Below, piece by piece: positions 12,331 through 62,908 of a stretch of 64,000 nucleotides of DNA. The notes beneath the pieces are model-generated. The model saw only the letters and a list, made by a program, of their open reading frames with translations, was not told the origin of the DNA and did no database searches. Position 1 is the stretch's first letter; every line of letters begins with the position of its first letter. A program made the position numbers and the translations under genes. The DNA is from Eudromia elegans (lineage: Eukaryota > Chordata > Aves > Tinamiformes > Tinamidae), in the NCBI GenBank assembly GCA_003342815.1, contig PTEX01000034.1, positions 5,545,026 to 5,609,025 on the forward strand, given 5' to 3'.

Positions 12331-14629
12331 TGGGCTAAGAAAACAAGTGTGCTGTCACACCTATCACTAATCTATTCTCTCTTGATAAAGCAAGATCAGA
12401 AACAATTCATTTTGATACACTTTTCACTAATTCACTAATGTTGTTCCTAACTCTGAAGAAAAGAAAGTTAATTGCTTTTGACCTTAAAATTGTGTAATGA
12501 CTCTTCTCTCCGCAGGAGAAGGCAGCATGAAGCCCAGACCTCCATTGCTTAAGGCTTTACAGGAGAGCTCAGCACAGGGTATCACAGTGATACAGGCACA
12601 GATTGTGCTGCCCAGGGATGGCCAGAGATGTCAGGAGAATGTATTAGTTGGCTACCAAGTTGCTGCCAAAACTGACAGTCATTTTGAACAAAATTTGATT
12701 ATAAGCACTTGAAATAAGTGCTTTGAATCTTTGGATACTATGTCATTGTAGCAGGTGTTGAAATTGGTCATCCTTAGAAGAGGAATCTTATAGAATATGT
12801 GCCTGTTTTGCAGCATCTGTATACACTTACATGGAATGCACAGAATTCAGTGCATTAGGTCGTCATTCAGTTAACTTGTTTGCAGATATCACTGTCTTTA
12901 ACTGTGGAAAGTGAAAATGGTCAATGCAGGCTGTGTTAATAGTATCTAGCACTATATAAAAAGCCTGTTTGTTTCAATTATTACACTTTGGCACTGCTAG
13001 TTCATTATTTATGTAAACAGTAGTAAAACATGGTGGTTTAGAAATGCACCAGAATCCTTCTAGAAATCAGAACCTGCTGTTTGATCACCTGGTCATGCTC
13101 TTTCTTGTCAGTTAAAAAATAATGGAAGGAACTGTTGGGAGAGAGTAGTTTGGATTAAAAGAAATAGCAGGAGAAAGACACCTGTAATTAATTAATGATG
13201 ATTTTTAAAAGAAAAACAGGTACCATAGTTTGTAATGAACATGCCCAGGGTGCCATTCATCTAATGTGCAAATGTTCAGAGTGTCAAATTCTTTGTGAGG
13301 GTTTCATGGCAAAGCCATTTTTTAGCAAAAAAAATTCAGGAAATATGTTTTTAGCAAATTTTTTTTTACTTCCTTAGCTGTATGAGTTCAGTATCTGCTT
13401 TCAAAAAGGAGAATGCTCACTGATATTACTTCATTGTGGAATATCTTGTAGAGACCTTTCTGTTTGATTGGTGTAGGAGGGCTGCTGTCATATGCAAAGA
13501 TCTTACAGTTTGGGACTTCAGTACAGGAAGTACATTTAGATCTTACTTAGTAATTTAAAAAGAGTTTTTAAAAAGAGTTGGAAGGGGTTACTGGATGTGA
13601 AGAGAGATCTGGAATATGAGGAATTACTCTTTCTGGTATACTCTTCTGCTGATTTGAGCACTGTCATATATTTCTTTTGCTGCGTTGATGAATTGATCTG
13701 CTGAATTTTAATCTTGCTAAGAAATATGGAGAGCTAAAACAAAGATACTAGTCATCAAAATGTAACCTCATGCATGTTGCTGCGAGGTGACAATTCCAAG
13801 ACGAAAGCTGGCCAGACATTAGCAGTATGTTGTTCTGTTCTTTCCATTGTCTTTTCCCATGTCATTCATCAAGCTAAACTTATTCAACAGACTCAGGAAG
13901 GACCTTATCGTGGTTCTGTTGCTCATAGCATTATTTGCTATGCTAACACTTCCTGTACATGGTACAAGTGGTGTTGTGCGCTTGGGAAATGGACAGGTAG
14001 CTGCAGTGTTGAATGTTCTATGCTGTGTCTTAGCTTCCCCTTATTATTTTATACTTGTCAACTGCCGTTATCAAGATGGGAAAAAANATTGCCAGGGAGT
14101 TGACATGGTGATTTCTATATTTCTGAGGCAAAATAGGAAAAAATTTTTCAGTGAAGAGTTGCTGCAGCAAAAGTTAGTGTAAAGAAAAGCCTGGCTAAAA
14201 ACTGACCTATTATAAGGACATGTGCCAAATAAAACTAAGTGTTGACTCATGTTTTCTGAGTAATGAAAACATTGGAGTGAGACACAATATGCAGCGAATG
14301 TTGCAGGAGTAGTTTGGGAGCTTTCAGGACCATCAGCTCCATTAATTGCTAGTCAGGCCAGGGTCTCGAGGCCGTCCCAGGCATGCACATAGTCATAGTG
14401 CTGCGCTGGAATGTGATTTTGAAGGCGTTCAGTCATTTTTTTTTTCTTACTACTTTTCAGGCATCTCAAGCACTATGGCGTCTCAGGCACTAATCTTTCA
14501 TGGGCCCCTCAAGCATGTTGTGCTTAAACCTGTGCAATAGGTTTGTTGCCTGTGGTGCTCAAGGCGAGCATGATTGCTGTTACGCAGCATGTCTGGAAAA
14601 TGCTGTCACTCAGACACGAGAGCTGTTGG

Positions 14630-14870
14630 TTGCTTTGGGAGGGCAGCGCGCGCGGCTTGCAGGCCGTGCCAGCTGCCCCCACANGTGATGGCCTCAGCAG
14701 AGGGGCCCTGCTGCTGCCTGCCAGGGCNACATGGCCACGTCGGTGCCTTGCACAGCAGCCCAGCCCCTGGGGAGCTGTTGCCCTGGGTGTTGCAGGAATC
14801 ATCCCTGAGCTGTGGGCAAGCCCAACTGGGATGTGCAGGCGCACATGTGGCTGAAGGAAGGCATCTGGAG
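14630..14870. other. GC-rich patch inside intron 1
   Basis: A local block of high GC content in AT-rich surroundings, with a GCGCGCGCGG run at about 14646 and a few further CpGs. It reads open on both strands for about 100 codons (14543-14854 on +, 14524-14844 on -), which is expected where stop codons are rare in GC-rich DNA. Two Ns fall in the block. I see no domain, no splice-bounded exon and no known promoter motif. Confidence 0.5.
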
Positions 14871-15080
14871 GCAGTTTAGGGGCTTCTTTCTGCCAGATTA
14901 TTAAAATCCAAAAACTGGACGTGGGGGTGGTGTCTAAGGTTCAATAAGATTTTTTTTTTTTTTAGCATTAAAGATTCAATTTCTGGTTTAGAATAATTTG
15001 TAAAAAATTACTTATCCAGCAACTAAAGTTTTCTTTGGTTTGGATTAAACTGGAGTCATTAAACTGTTGAAAAAATGAAA

Positions 15081-15117
15081 TATACCTCCAAATATACCTC
15101 CAAATACTTCCAAATAG
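15081..15117 (+). repeat. Short tandem repeat (TATACCTCCAAA unit)
   Basis: Three imperfect copies of a unit of about 10-12 bases: ATATACCTCCAAA, ATATACCTCCAAA and ATACTTCCAAA. No function is suggested. Confidence 0.75.
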
Positions 15118-17711
15118 CATTTAAAAAACTGATCCTTAGTCATTTGAACAACCTTTAGGAAAAGACTTCCTAAAAGAAACCAGAATACACACAGGATTTT
15201 CCTGTTCTTTCAGCAGCAGGAGAACTGTACTGATATATACTGAACTGTAAAATTAGTATTGAACTGTAGAATGCAGGTAACACAGCTGCCTGACTAAAGG
15301 CTGCTGGACTCTGTAGTTCATAGGAAATCATTGAGGGGTTTTGGTTTTTTTTTTCCCTCCTCCTCATAAAAGCATTTTCTTTACTCCTGGATGCAGGTTT
15401 GTTAAAATACATCATCATACAGCTCTATGCAGTAGAAAAATTTTATCAAAGCAACTTGGAAGTGGATTTTCAAATCACATTTGTCGAAGAAAACTTGCTC
15501 TCCTGATGTTTCTAGAGAAGATTCTTTTTGTCGCGATTTATTAATTTTATGCTAGGTATGCTTTTTGAGGCCAAAATTGGTCAGTTATATTTTTCCTGTC
15601 CTGCAGATTTTTTTTTGTAGAGTATAGGCTTCATCTGTCTACCTCTTAATTATGCCTTTTTTCCACAAGCCTCTAAAATGTTTGGAGGTGCAAAGGACAA
15701 TAGAGATAATTCAAGAGGAGGTTGAACCTTTTTGGGGGAGAATGTGTCAAGTAAAATAGTTTTATTTGGAAAGAATACAAACTTGAAACTACAGTATAAA
15801 TGGTTGTCTCTTGTGGATGCTCATGTTGGAGTTGCACAGTGCATGGAAGTCTTAAGGTAAAAAAAAATTCAGATCTCTTTCATTTTGTTTTTTCAAGGCA
15901 AGAATCCTTTCTGGTTCATAAGGGGCTAATTCCTGACACTGTATTCTTTCGCTTTCATGGGCTTTTAGCAGTGCTTTCAAAGAGCACCTAAACATCTAGC
16001 TTTCAGGCAGAAGTTATGCTTTTGCCCAAATACAAGGAGTGGTATGAAGCTTGTCCATCTCACTGATTTTATCTTTAGATTAAAGAGATTCTGGCAAAAT
16101 CCCATCTATGCCCCATCCTGTTTTCGATGTGATTTTATTGCAGGGAATACTTTTTGAGGCAGTTGTTTTAGCTGGTGTTGGACTTTACCTGCAGTGTTCA
16201 ACCCCCTGCTTTGCTGTAGTCTCATTTATGAGAAACTCAGTTTCTTTCTGTTATGTTTGAATTGATCATAGTGGGTAGGTTATTGATTGTAGGAGTTGGT
16301 CATTGGTGAATATTATTTTTCTTCTTTGTCTAATTATTCTGGTTGATGGTTAATTCGGGGGAATTTATGTCTGATCTGTCGTGTTGCCATCCGCCCACTG
16401 CTCCCCACCACCTCTTTTGAGTTCAGGTCTATTCCACTCCACTAATTGCTCATTGCCCTTTCCTCCCTTGACTGGCCACCTTGCACTTGCTTGTGCACAC
16501 CTTGCCCCTTCTTTTGGACTTCCTCAGCTATAAAATACCAGTGTAACTTTAAAATTGTCTGGCTAGGTGAAGAACAAGGCAATAAAGGAAAAGCTGTGAA
16601 AATTGTTTTGAAGTTTACTGTACATGCAGAATAGAAACAGAGAAAAACACTGCTTAATTTAAATTTCAGTTGCATATGCAAGCAGTACTTCTAAGAATAC
16701 TGTGAAAACAATATGTAAATATTTTTCAGGCAAAATTGTGGCTTTATGCTGTTGAATCTAAACAGGGGATACAGTATGATCAAAGTTAATCTCATAAATT
16801 AAGTATCAGTTAATAGTGTATTAAATGTTATAGAGATAACATTAGGCAATTTTCATGTCTTAAAACAATGATTTCCTCACAGGTTCAGTCCTAAATGACC
16901 TTTAAGACATCTGCTGTCTATTGTTCCTAAGTTTCATAAATTTAAAGATACCTCTTACTCAGATTTGATGCACAAAATAGCACTGCTCATGCAACAGTTT
17001 GCAGAACAGTTTGGTTCTTGCTGGGTTTGTCCCCTTTTAGGCAGAACCTGTTGGCTTTCTGTAGCCAAAGTTTGCATCCTTCAGTGTGCAGTTGTTGCTG
17101 AAGCAGCTGGTTCTGTGTCTATGGGGTTTTGGCCTAGTGCTGGTGGGAGGAGGAGATGGGCAGAAGGTGCCTGTAGTTCTGTCTGGGCAGGTTTTACTGT
17201 TGTGGTAGCACTAGAGGTGCGTTGGCAAACCCTACATTTCTTGTTCTGGCACTGCCTACCTCAGACTGTTGCTTTGTGCCCCTAGACTTCTACCTGTGAG
17301 CTTAGTGAGGCTGGGGCTGTCTGGAAGCCTTGCAGGATGGTTCTGGAGGAGTGGAAGGCTTGTTTGCTTTTGCTTTTCTTCAAAGCAAGACTACCTTCTC
17401 TTCTCATTCAGGCTGTTATTCTTGGATTTCTTCCATAGGGCTTCCAGAAATAATGATGTAAAACAGCTTCAGGTGCAAGACAAGTAGCAGTCCTCTTAAG
17501 TAAGGCTTATGTAGTGCTCTGGTTGCTCTTCTAAAAGCAACCTCTCCTTTTCTCTTTTAAAGAGGGACCACTTTTTGGGATAAAAGTTCTTTCTATGATA
17601 CTAGAGAAGCAATGTAAGCTCACCAGAGCAACCTGGCTGTAGTTGGAAGTGTTGGTTAGTAAATAGGTGTGCCTAAATCAAGTAGCGAACCTGAGAAAGA
17701 AACACTGGTTT

Positions 17712-17714
<3 letters not shown>

Positions 17715-17767
<53 letters not shown>

Positions 17768-17786
17768 TACACACACACACACACAC
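17715..17786. repeat. Compound microsatellite (TA)n(CA)n
   Basis: About 43 bases of perfect TA repeats pass directly into about 30 bases of CA repeats with one interruption. Both parts are of the length at which slippage makes alleles variable. Confidence 0.97.
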
Positions 17787-19301
17787 GTAATCCCCCTGCT
17801 GTTGTTTTCTTTAATATAACAAGTTCAGGGACTGAACAGGATGTTTTCACTGTGTAATGAAAATTACTCTTGATTAATGGAATATATTTTGTATTTTGTT
17901 AGATATATATCTTATTAGCAATTCCATATCACTTAAGATTTTGTCAAACAGCTAATTTCACTGGGACGTGAGCATAGATTTTTTTCTTTTTTCCCCTTTG
18001 CAACTGCATCAGTATGTTTGATTTCAACCACTTTGAAGGCATTAAACTGAACTGTAACACTCTCCTGTGCTTGTTTGTGTCACTTGCTGTTTGGGGGTTG
18101 TAGTGGCTGTGCAGCCCTGCACAGAACAAGATTTTCCCCATTTTCTTTGGAAAATCAGCAATGATAAGCATTTTGAAATTCCCAGGCTAAAATAAGCCAG
18201 GGACTTTGGCTGTCTGGTGGTGTTGGTAGCAAATGTGTGGAGTTTGGGGCTGGGGGGGCAGTTCTTGACTTTGTTTAAATCTAAAGACAGTATCTTTCTG
18301 CCTTCCCTATTGACTGCTAATTCAGGTCAAGTGGGTTCTTTTTGATACCTGAGGCCACAGTACTGAGTAACTGTGGCCTTGGCTGTGGTGCTGCTCAGTG
18401 CCTCAGCTAAGGAAGGGCTGTGTCTCAGTGCTCTTATCTTGGAATTGAATTCTTCCTTCTCAGATTTCTGCCGCTTGGTCTGGTGCCGCCCAGCGAACAT
18501 CTCTGCTTGTTTGCTCAGCGCATGAGGAATTTGCAAGGCTATTTTCAGTTCTGCTTTTTATGGTTCTCCAAAACATGCCATAAAAGAAAGGTTCTTCAAG
18601 GCTTGGTTTAGGAGCGCACAAGTCAACTTTGGTATATTGGTTCAGTTCTCAATCCTCCTGCCCAGGTGTTCTATTTTAAATCAGTAAGTATTATTTTCAT
18701 CAGTTTAGAAGTTAGGAAAAATAGGCATTCACTCCATGTGGTGTAATGTTTTACAGTATTTTGTTTTGTTAGTTTTCTTGGAGGCAGAAATTACTTACTA
18801 CCTTATATTCTTGGAGAATGTAAAAGTCCTCCCTGGATGGATCAGCAATAAGGGAAGTCCTGAGTTTTGGAAGGATGAGAGAGAAGGAGGCTATGTGGAT
18901 CACTTTGTTCTTTTTTGAATAAAAGTGAAGGTCAGACGGCAATGCTTGAAGATGCGGAGATGAGATGCATCTTCATGTTGATGAGTTTTCCAAACAAAAC
19001 AGTTTTGTGGAGTTTTGCAGTGTTTTAGGAAACTGCTTACGATTTTTAAATCTATATTTATATTAATTTTTTTGTAATCTGCTTTGCTTTTAATATTTAA
19101 AAAGTCTCATTTTGTCTGCTACGTGTGTGTTCTAGAATGACAAGAACTGTCATATTCAGTTGTTATGAACTTAAATTGCTAGAGCGTCAACATAGATAAG
19201 TATTTTTAGGATACTACAGATTGAAATAAGCAGTTATGTAAAGGCTTTAGGAGTTGTATTGCAGTGGTCTTAATCAGTGGTTTCTATGCCTAGGATGGTT
19301 G

Positions 19302-19322
19302 CACTAGCCCTTAAGGCTAGTG
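19302..19322. repeat. Short perfect inverted repeat
   Basis: CACTAGCC and GGCTAGTG form an 8-bp perfect stem around a 5-base loop (CTTAA). It lies 57 bases before the assembly gap. No association with a gene or terminator is expected in this context. Confidence 0.6.
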
Positions 19323-19379
19323 TTCGTTAATTACAGAGATGGTTTGGTACCTTTTAAAGGAGATTCTATTAAATTTTTT

Positions 19380-19444
19380 NNNNNNNNNNNNNNNNNNNNN
19401 NNNNNNNNNNNNNNNNNNNNNNNNNNNNNNNNNNNNNNNNNNNN
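19380..19444. other. Assembly gap (65 Ns)
   Basis: An unbroken run of N. The sequence before it ends in a T-run, so the gap is probably a sequencing or joining failure at low-complexity DNA within intron 1. The real length is unknown. Confidence 0.98.
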
Positions 19445-19590
19445 ATCTGAGTATTAGACTTATTGACCTAAAGGATGGTACTGTCAGTGGAGAGAGTATC
19501 TTGCGTTAACATGATCAATGTTAACGTCAGTGCTCCAATAAAATAGGTTGCACATAATTCTTGCACCATGTGAATCACCATAATATCTGA

Positions 19591-19636
19591 GTTTTACATT
19601 TACATTTACAGTTTTACATTTACAAAAATTTACATT
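19591..19636 (+). repeat. Short tandem repeat (TTTACA unit)
   Basis: Repeated GTTTTACATTTACA blocks with TTTACA as the basic unit, in five or six imperfect copies. It lies about 150 bases after the assembly gap. Confidence 0.75.
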
Positions 19637-21812
19637 TGAGCTACTNTTGAGCTGTTGTCTTCCCTTCAATAGGTAAGTGTCTGTGGTGAAGCGCTTTGTT
19701 TTGGCATGAGAAGTTCATTAGAAGTTCAAGGCATATAGGTCTGCTACAGATACCAGACAAAACGAGTGCACCTTTCTCTGAACTGAGCGGTGGTTTGCAC
19801 TGGCTTGGAGTGCGGCACCAGGGAGCTCAGCCTGANCTTGAGGTTTGTTCTGAGAAAAAGACTTGCTTTCCTGTAGTAAGATTCACCTGCCTCATAAGAA
19901 GGTGACAGAGTGAAGCTGTTGAGCTTTCTTCATCTTAAAGCTGTTGTTTGCTAGATAAATAGAGTCTGTTTAGGGTGCTAAGAGATGTCAAGATAGAAAT
20001 TGAGTCTTGGGACTTGATTCCGTACTATGTGGGGCNGAAAAAGTCCAGTTTGTTCAAACCCTTGTGTTTGGTTTGGCAGCCTTTNTCTGCAGTTTTGCAT
20101 TGTTTAAGATGTAAATCACAGCATGTACGTATCTCAGAACATCTGTTTTTAGGAGGTAAAGACACATACTTGCAACTTTCTGCTAGACTTTTTCTCCTAA
20201 AATGTCATTTTTAATGAGTTATGAGCAAATACTTAATTCAATCTTTTGCAAGCATTCTGGTGCTTGGAGGCACTGGGACTGGAGGAGCGATGCCATTGCA
20301 CTTTATTACTTTCCCATCACCAATATTGAAAAATTCAAACTACCATGGAGAACTCCTAGATTTTTACATCTGCTTCCTGACTGGTTTTCCTTTGGTGCAG
20401 TTTGTTTCTTGCATTAGAGATGATCTTGGTGTGGGACTTGGCAGCAGAGGAGCCCTGGTGCCTGTTCATTACCCACATTTCCTGGGAAAGCGGAGAAAAT
20501 GCTGAGAAAGAGGTTAAAGCAATTTGAATTGGCAAAATGCTGGAGCTTCTGCTTTCCCTGCCAGGAAAAATGGTGGTGACTTTGTGCTGTGACGTGCCCG
20601 AGTGGGCCTTGAGTGGCCAAAACATGCGGCATGTAAATGTCTGCTACTACTTGGGTGCTAAAGGTTTGTGTGATATCTGAGAGTAATGTAATGTAACGCC
20701 ACTTATCTAGAGATGATATTACTGTTAGTTCTTTCTGAAGTAGTCGTCTTCTGTTGGATTGAAAAGCACAAACTTGATAAGGTTGTATCTTAGTGTAAGA
20801 AATGTGGCCATATCACTTGATGTAGTATTTGAGGGGCTGTTACTAAAAATGGTATATAAAATCTTGGCTATTAAATAGTGTATTTAAGGTAAAACAACTG
20901 AATTGTTTCAATTTGAAGATAAACTGAATGTTCAAATGGTCAGAAAAATGCAAAACAAAAAAACAGGGCTTGTGTAAATACAGGAAACTATTTGTCTATA
21001 TCATCTTTCAGACTGATTAAACACTTGTAAGTGATTTAAATACAAATTAGAAAGCTGCACATCATGTTTCAGTCTGCTTATGTAGGCTGAGATTGTTTGA
21101 GCTCATCGGAAACTGCTCTTGTGGCTCTCTCTCCTTCTCAGCTCCTTGCCATTCTGTGCCAATGCTGTGGATGCTGCTCTTTCCCTGGCAACCAGGCTCT
21201 CTAGGAGACCCCATCCCTGACCAACATCTCGGTTTCTCTTTGCCCCACTCTTGTGGGTGGGCCCAGGTCTTACTCCTCTGCCCTGCAAAAGCCTCCTGGT
21301 AACTCGGCATCCCCTTCGTGCAGATTAGGGACTATGGGATATGCACTTGTTTCTCCTTTGTGCTACAGTTTTATTTGTTTGTCTCAGGTCAATATGTTGA
21401 TGGGTTAAGTGGTGTAAATAATATTGAGAGTAAGGAGATTGCTGAAATAAGTTTCATGCTGAAAAGGTATTCTGCTCTTGTCAGACCATTTTTTGATCTA
21501 TAAACAAGTATCTCATTGGTATCACAGACTATAGGTTCCAGGTCTCTTAAACCCCTTTAGCAGCCTGTAGTTTTCACCAAACTTAAGAAGGCTTTTCTGA
21601 AACTCGTGACTTTTCCGGAAATTTCTGGACTTCATTGAATCCACTCATTATTGACTGTGATGAAATGTAATTGAGTCGAATGTAAATCCCTGTTTTGCTT
21701 AGGCCAGTGACTGGTTTGATTGTTTATAAAATACTCCACTGCAAAGAAGCTTTGTATGGAATGTAATGCCTTTTCTTTTTTTTTTTCCTTTTTCTTTTTT
21801 TTTTTTTTTTAA

Positions 21813-61373
<39,561 letters not shown>

Positions 61374-61544
61374 AATTTCTCTGACCGAGGAATGGCATGA
61401 TACCTTTGTGTAGTTTCCAGATGCAGACTTGAGTTTGAAAGCATTTGAGTGTTTTTACACGGGACAAGTTTGATAACTGTGTTTTCAGACTGAAGTCCTC
61501 CTACATAGTGTCAATTATATGATTGGAATTGATCATGGACTGTG

Positions 61545-61550
61545 AATAAA
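61545..61550 (+). promoter_or_regulatory. Possible proximal poly(A) signal AATAAA
   Basis: A canonical hexamer 172 bases after the stop codon. The downstream sequence is not notably GU-rich, so use is uncertain. Confidence 0.45.
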
Positions 61551-61664
61551 TGTGACCTTCAAGGTAGCCTTTAAACGTTGAAGGATGACACTGCCTGTTG
61601 CGCTCTAACAGGTATACTGTGTGTAGGACTGAAGAAGAGGTTTTTAGTTTTTTCTGGGGAACAT

Positions 61665-61672
61665 TGTAAATA
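61665..61672 (+). promoter_or_regulatory. Pumilio-type element UGUAAAUA
   Basis: Exact match to UGUANAUA in the 3' UTR about 290 bases after the stop codon. A family of RNA-binding repressors (PUM1/PUM2) recognises this motif; binding is inferred. Confidence 0.5.
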
Positions 61673-62815
61673 ATCTTTTTAATACTTTAAGTACATTTGG
61701 TTGATACTGGAAAGTTCTAACATGAAGGGTAGTTTTTCATTATTTATATAAGAAAGGTAGTGAGCAAATCTGAAAACACAGGAAAAATTCAGTGCCTGGT
61801 AATATAAACTAAACTGCGTTGATCTTTTGAAAACACAGTAAGAAATGAGAGTTCTTTATCAGATTTCTCAGATGAAATTATACTACTTTATGTGGCTTTT
61901 CAGGCTTGTGTCTCCAAGAATGTGTTCTTTCACTGAATTTAAATCTGAAGGTTTCCATGGAATTCCTGGTACTTCTCAAATAGATTGCAATTTTTAAATC
62001 AGCTCAATTTTCTAAAAATAATATACTTGCTGTGGTAGTGAAATCTGTGAAACTTTCCAGGCTTCTGGTAAAAACAAGCAGCAGTTTGAAACCAAATGCA
62101 AACAGGTCATGTATAATGTTCTATGCAGGAATAATGATAAATTCCCTTCTAGCTCTATTGTAAATTGTTGTACAGATGTCATATTTTCAGTTAAATTTCA
62201 GCAATTTATTCCTGTACAAATGTTTAAAGTATGGCTTTTCTAATTGGATATTGTATTTTTTTTAAGTCTCCCTCAAAGTGCTTTTAATTGCTGCTAAATG
62301 ATGTTGCTTTTACTTTTGCAAAAAAAATCAAATGACCTCCTTAAGGTGCAAGTCAACTGTACGTTATAGAGAGATTAAAGTAGGTAATTCATTAACAATC
62401 AAGGCATGTAAAACAGATNTGTGTTGGCAATATACAGTACAGTTCTCTAAGTCAGTTTATTGCTCTCTCAACCTGTAGAGCGCATTGATACTAGATGTAG
62501 AAGTTGCTCATGGCTATTCTCTATTTCTGGAAGTTCCTGTCAACAGGGAAATGTTTCTTGTGGCTTGTACAGATATTTTAAAATGTGAAACATTTTCTAA
62601 CTGCCTTGTACGGTAGAAACTTATTTTTCAGAACGCTGTATCTCTCTCCCACTCGTTATTCTTTTTACTGTCCCTTTTATGATGCTGAATACCTGTATGT
62701 AATTTTGTCCATGTTGCAGAAGAAAAGGAGGCTGTATTACTACAGGTTTTCATTTAGTATTGTACAGTTAAACCGTTGCTCTTGTTTCTGATGTTGCAAG
62801 CCATTTTGTTTTCAT

Positions 62816-62823
62816 TGTATATA
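62816..62823 (+). promoter_or_regulatory. Pumilio-type element UGUAUAUA
   Basis: Second exact UGUANAUA match, about 60 bases upstream of the distal poly(A) signal. It lies in the AT-rich final segment of the 3' UTR. Confidence 0.5.
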
Positions 62824-62884
62824 AAGAAACATAACTGTCTCTTTAAGATGCTGCTGAAATTGTAGAGAATGTAGCCAAAACAGT

Positions 62885-62890
62885 AATAAA
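62885..62890 (+). promoter_or_regulatory. TLK1: Distal poly(A) signal AATAAA of TLK1
   Basis: Canonical hexamer in CAGTAATAAACAATG, followed within 20-30 bases by a T-rich segment (CAATGTTTTAATTAC) suited to cleavage-factor binding. It is the last strong + strand signal before the intergenic stretch and sets the inferred gene end. Confidence 0.75.
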
Positions 62891-62908
62891 CAATGACAGT
62901 TGAAATTT

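Larger units (their letters stand above)
61374..62908 (+). other. TLK1: TLK1 3' UTR (shorter and full-length forms)
   Basis: AT-rich sequence with no long conserved frame, starting at the stop codon and ending about 18-20 bases after AATAAA at 62885-62890. An earlier AATAAA at 61545-61550 would give a 3' UTR of only about 190 bases. Two UGUANAUA Pumilio-type sites and AU-rich stretches are present. The end position is inferred from the signal spacing. Confidence 0.8.

Noticed and set aside
12497..12712. Frame after CTCCGCAG as a possible hidden exon
   Set aside because: An acceptor-like site is present, but the frame shows no match to TLK1 or any family I know, and no matching donor keeps the TLK1 frame in an obvious way.
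13774..14182. Two overlapping frames of about 110 codons, one with a hydrophobic stretch resembling a membrane segment
   Set aside because: Overlapping frames in different phases both contain an N and lack any homology I recognise; T-rich DNA commonly encodes Leu/Phe/Val-rich chance peptides.
62585..62791. 68-codon frame in the 3' UTR
   Set aside because: Lies wholly in the TLK1 3' UTR, with no conserved features.
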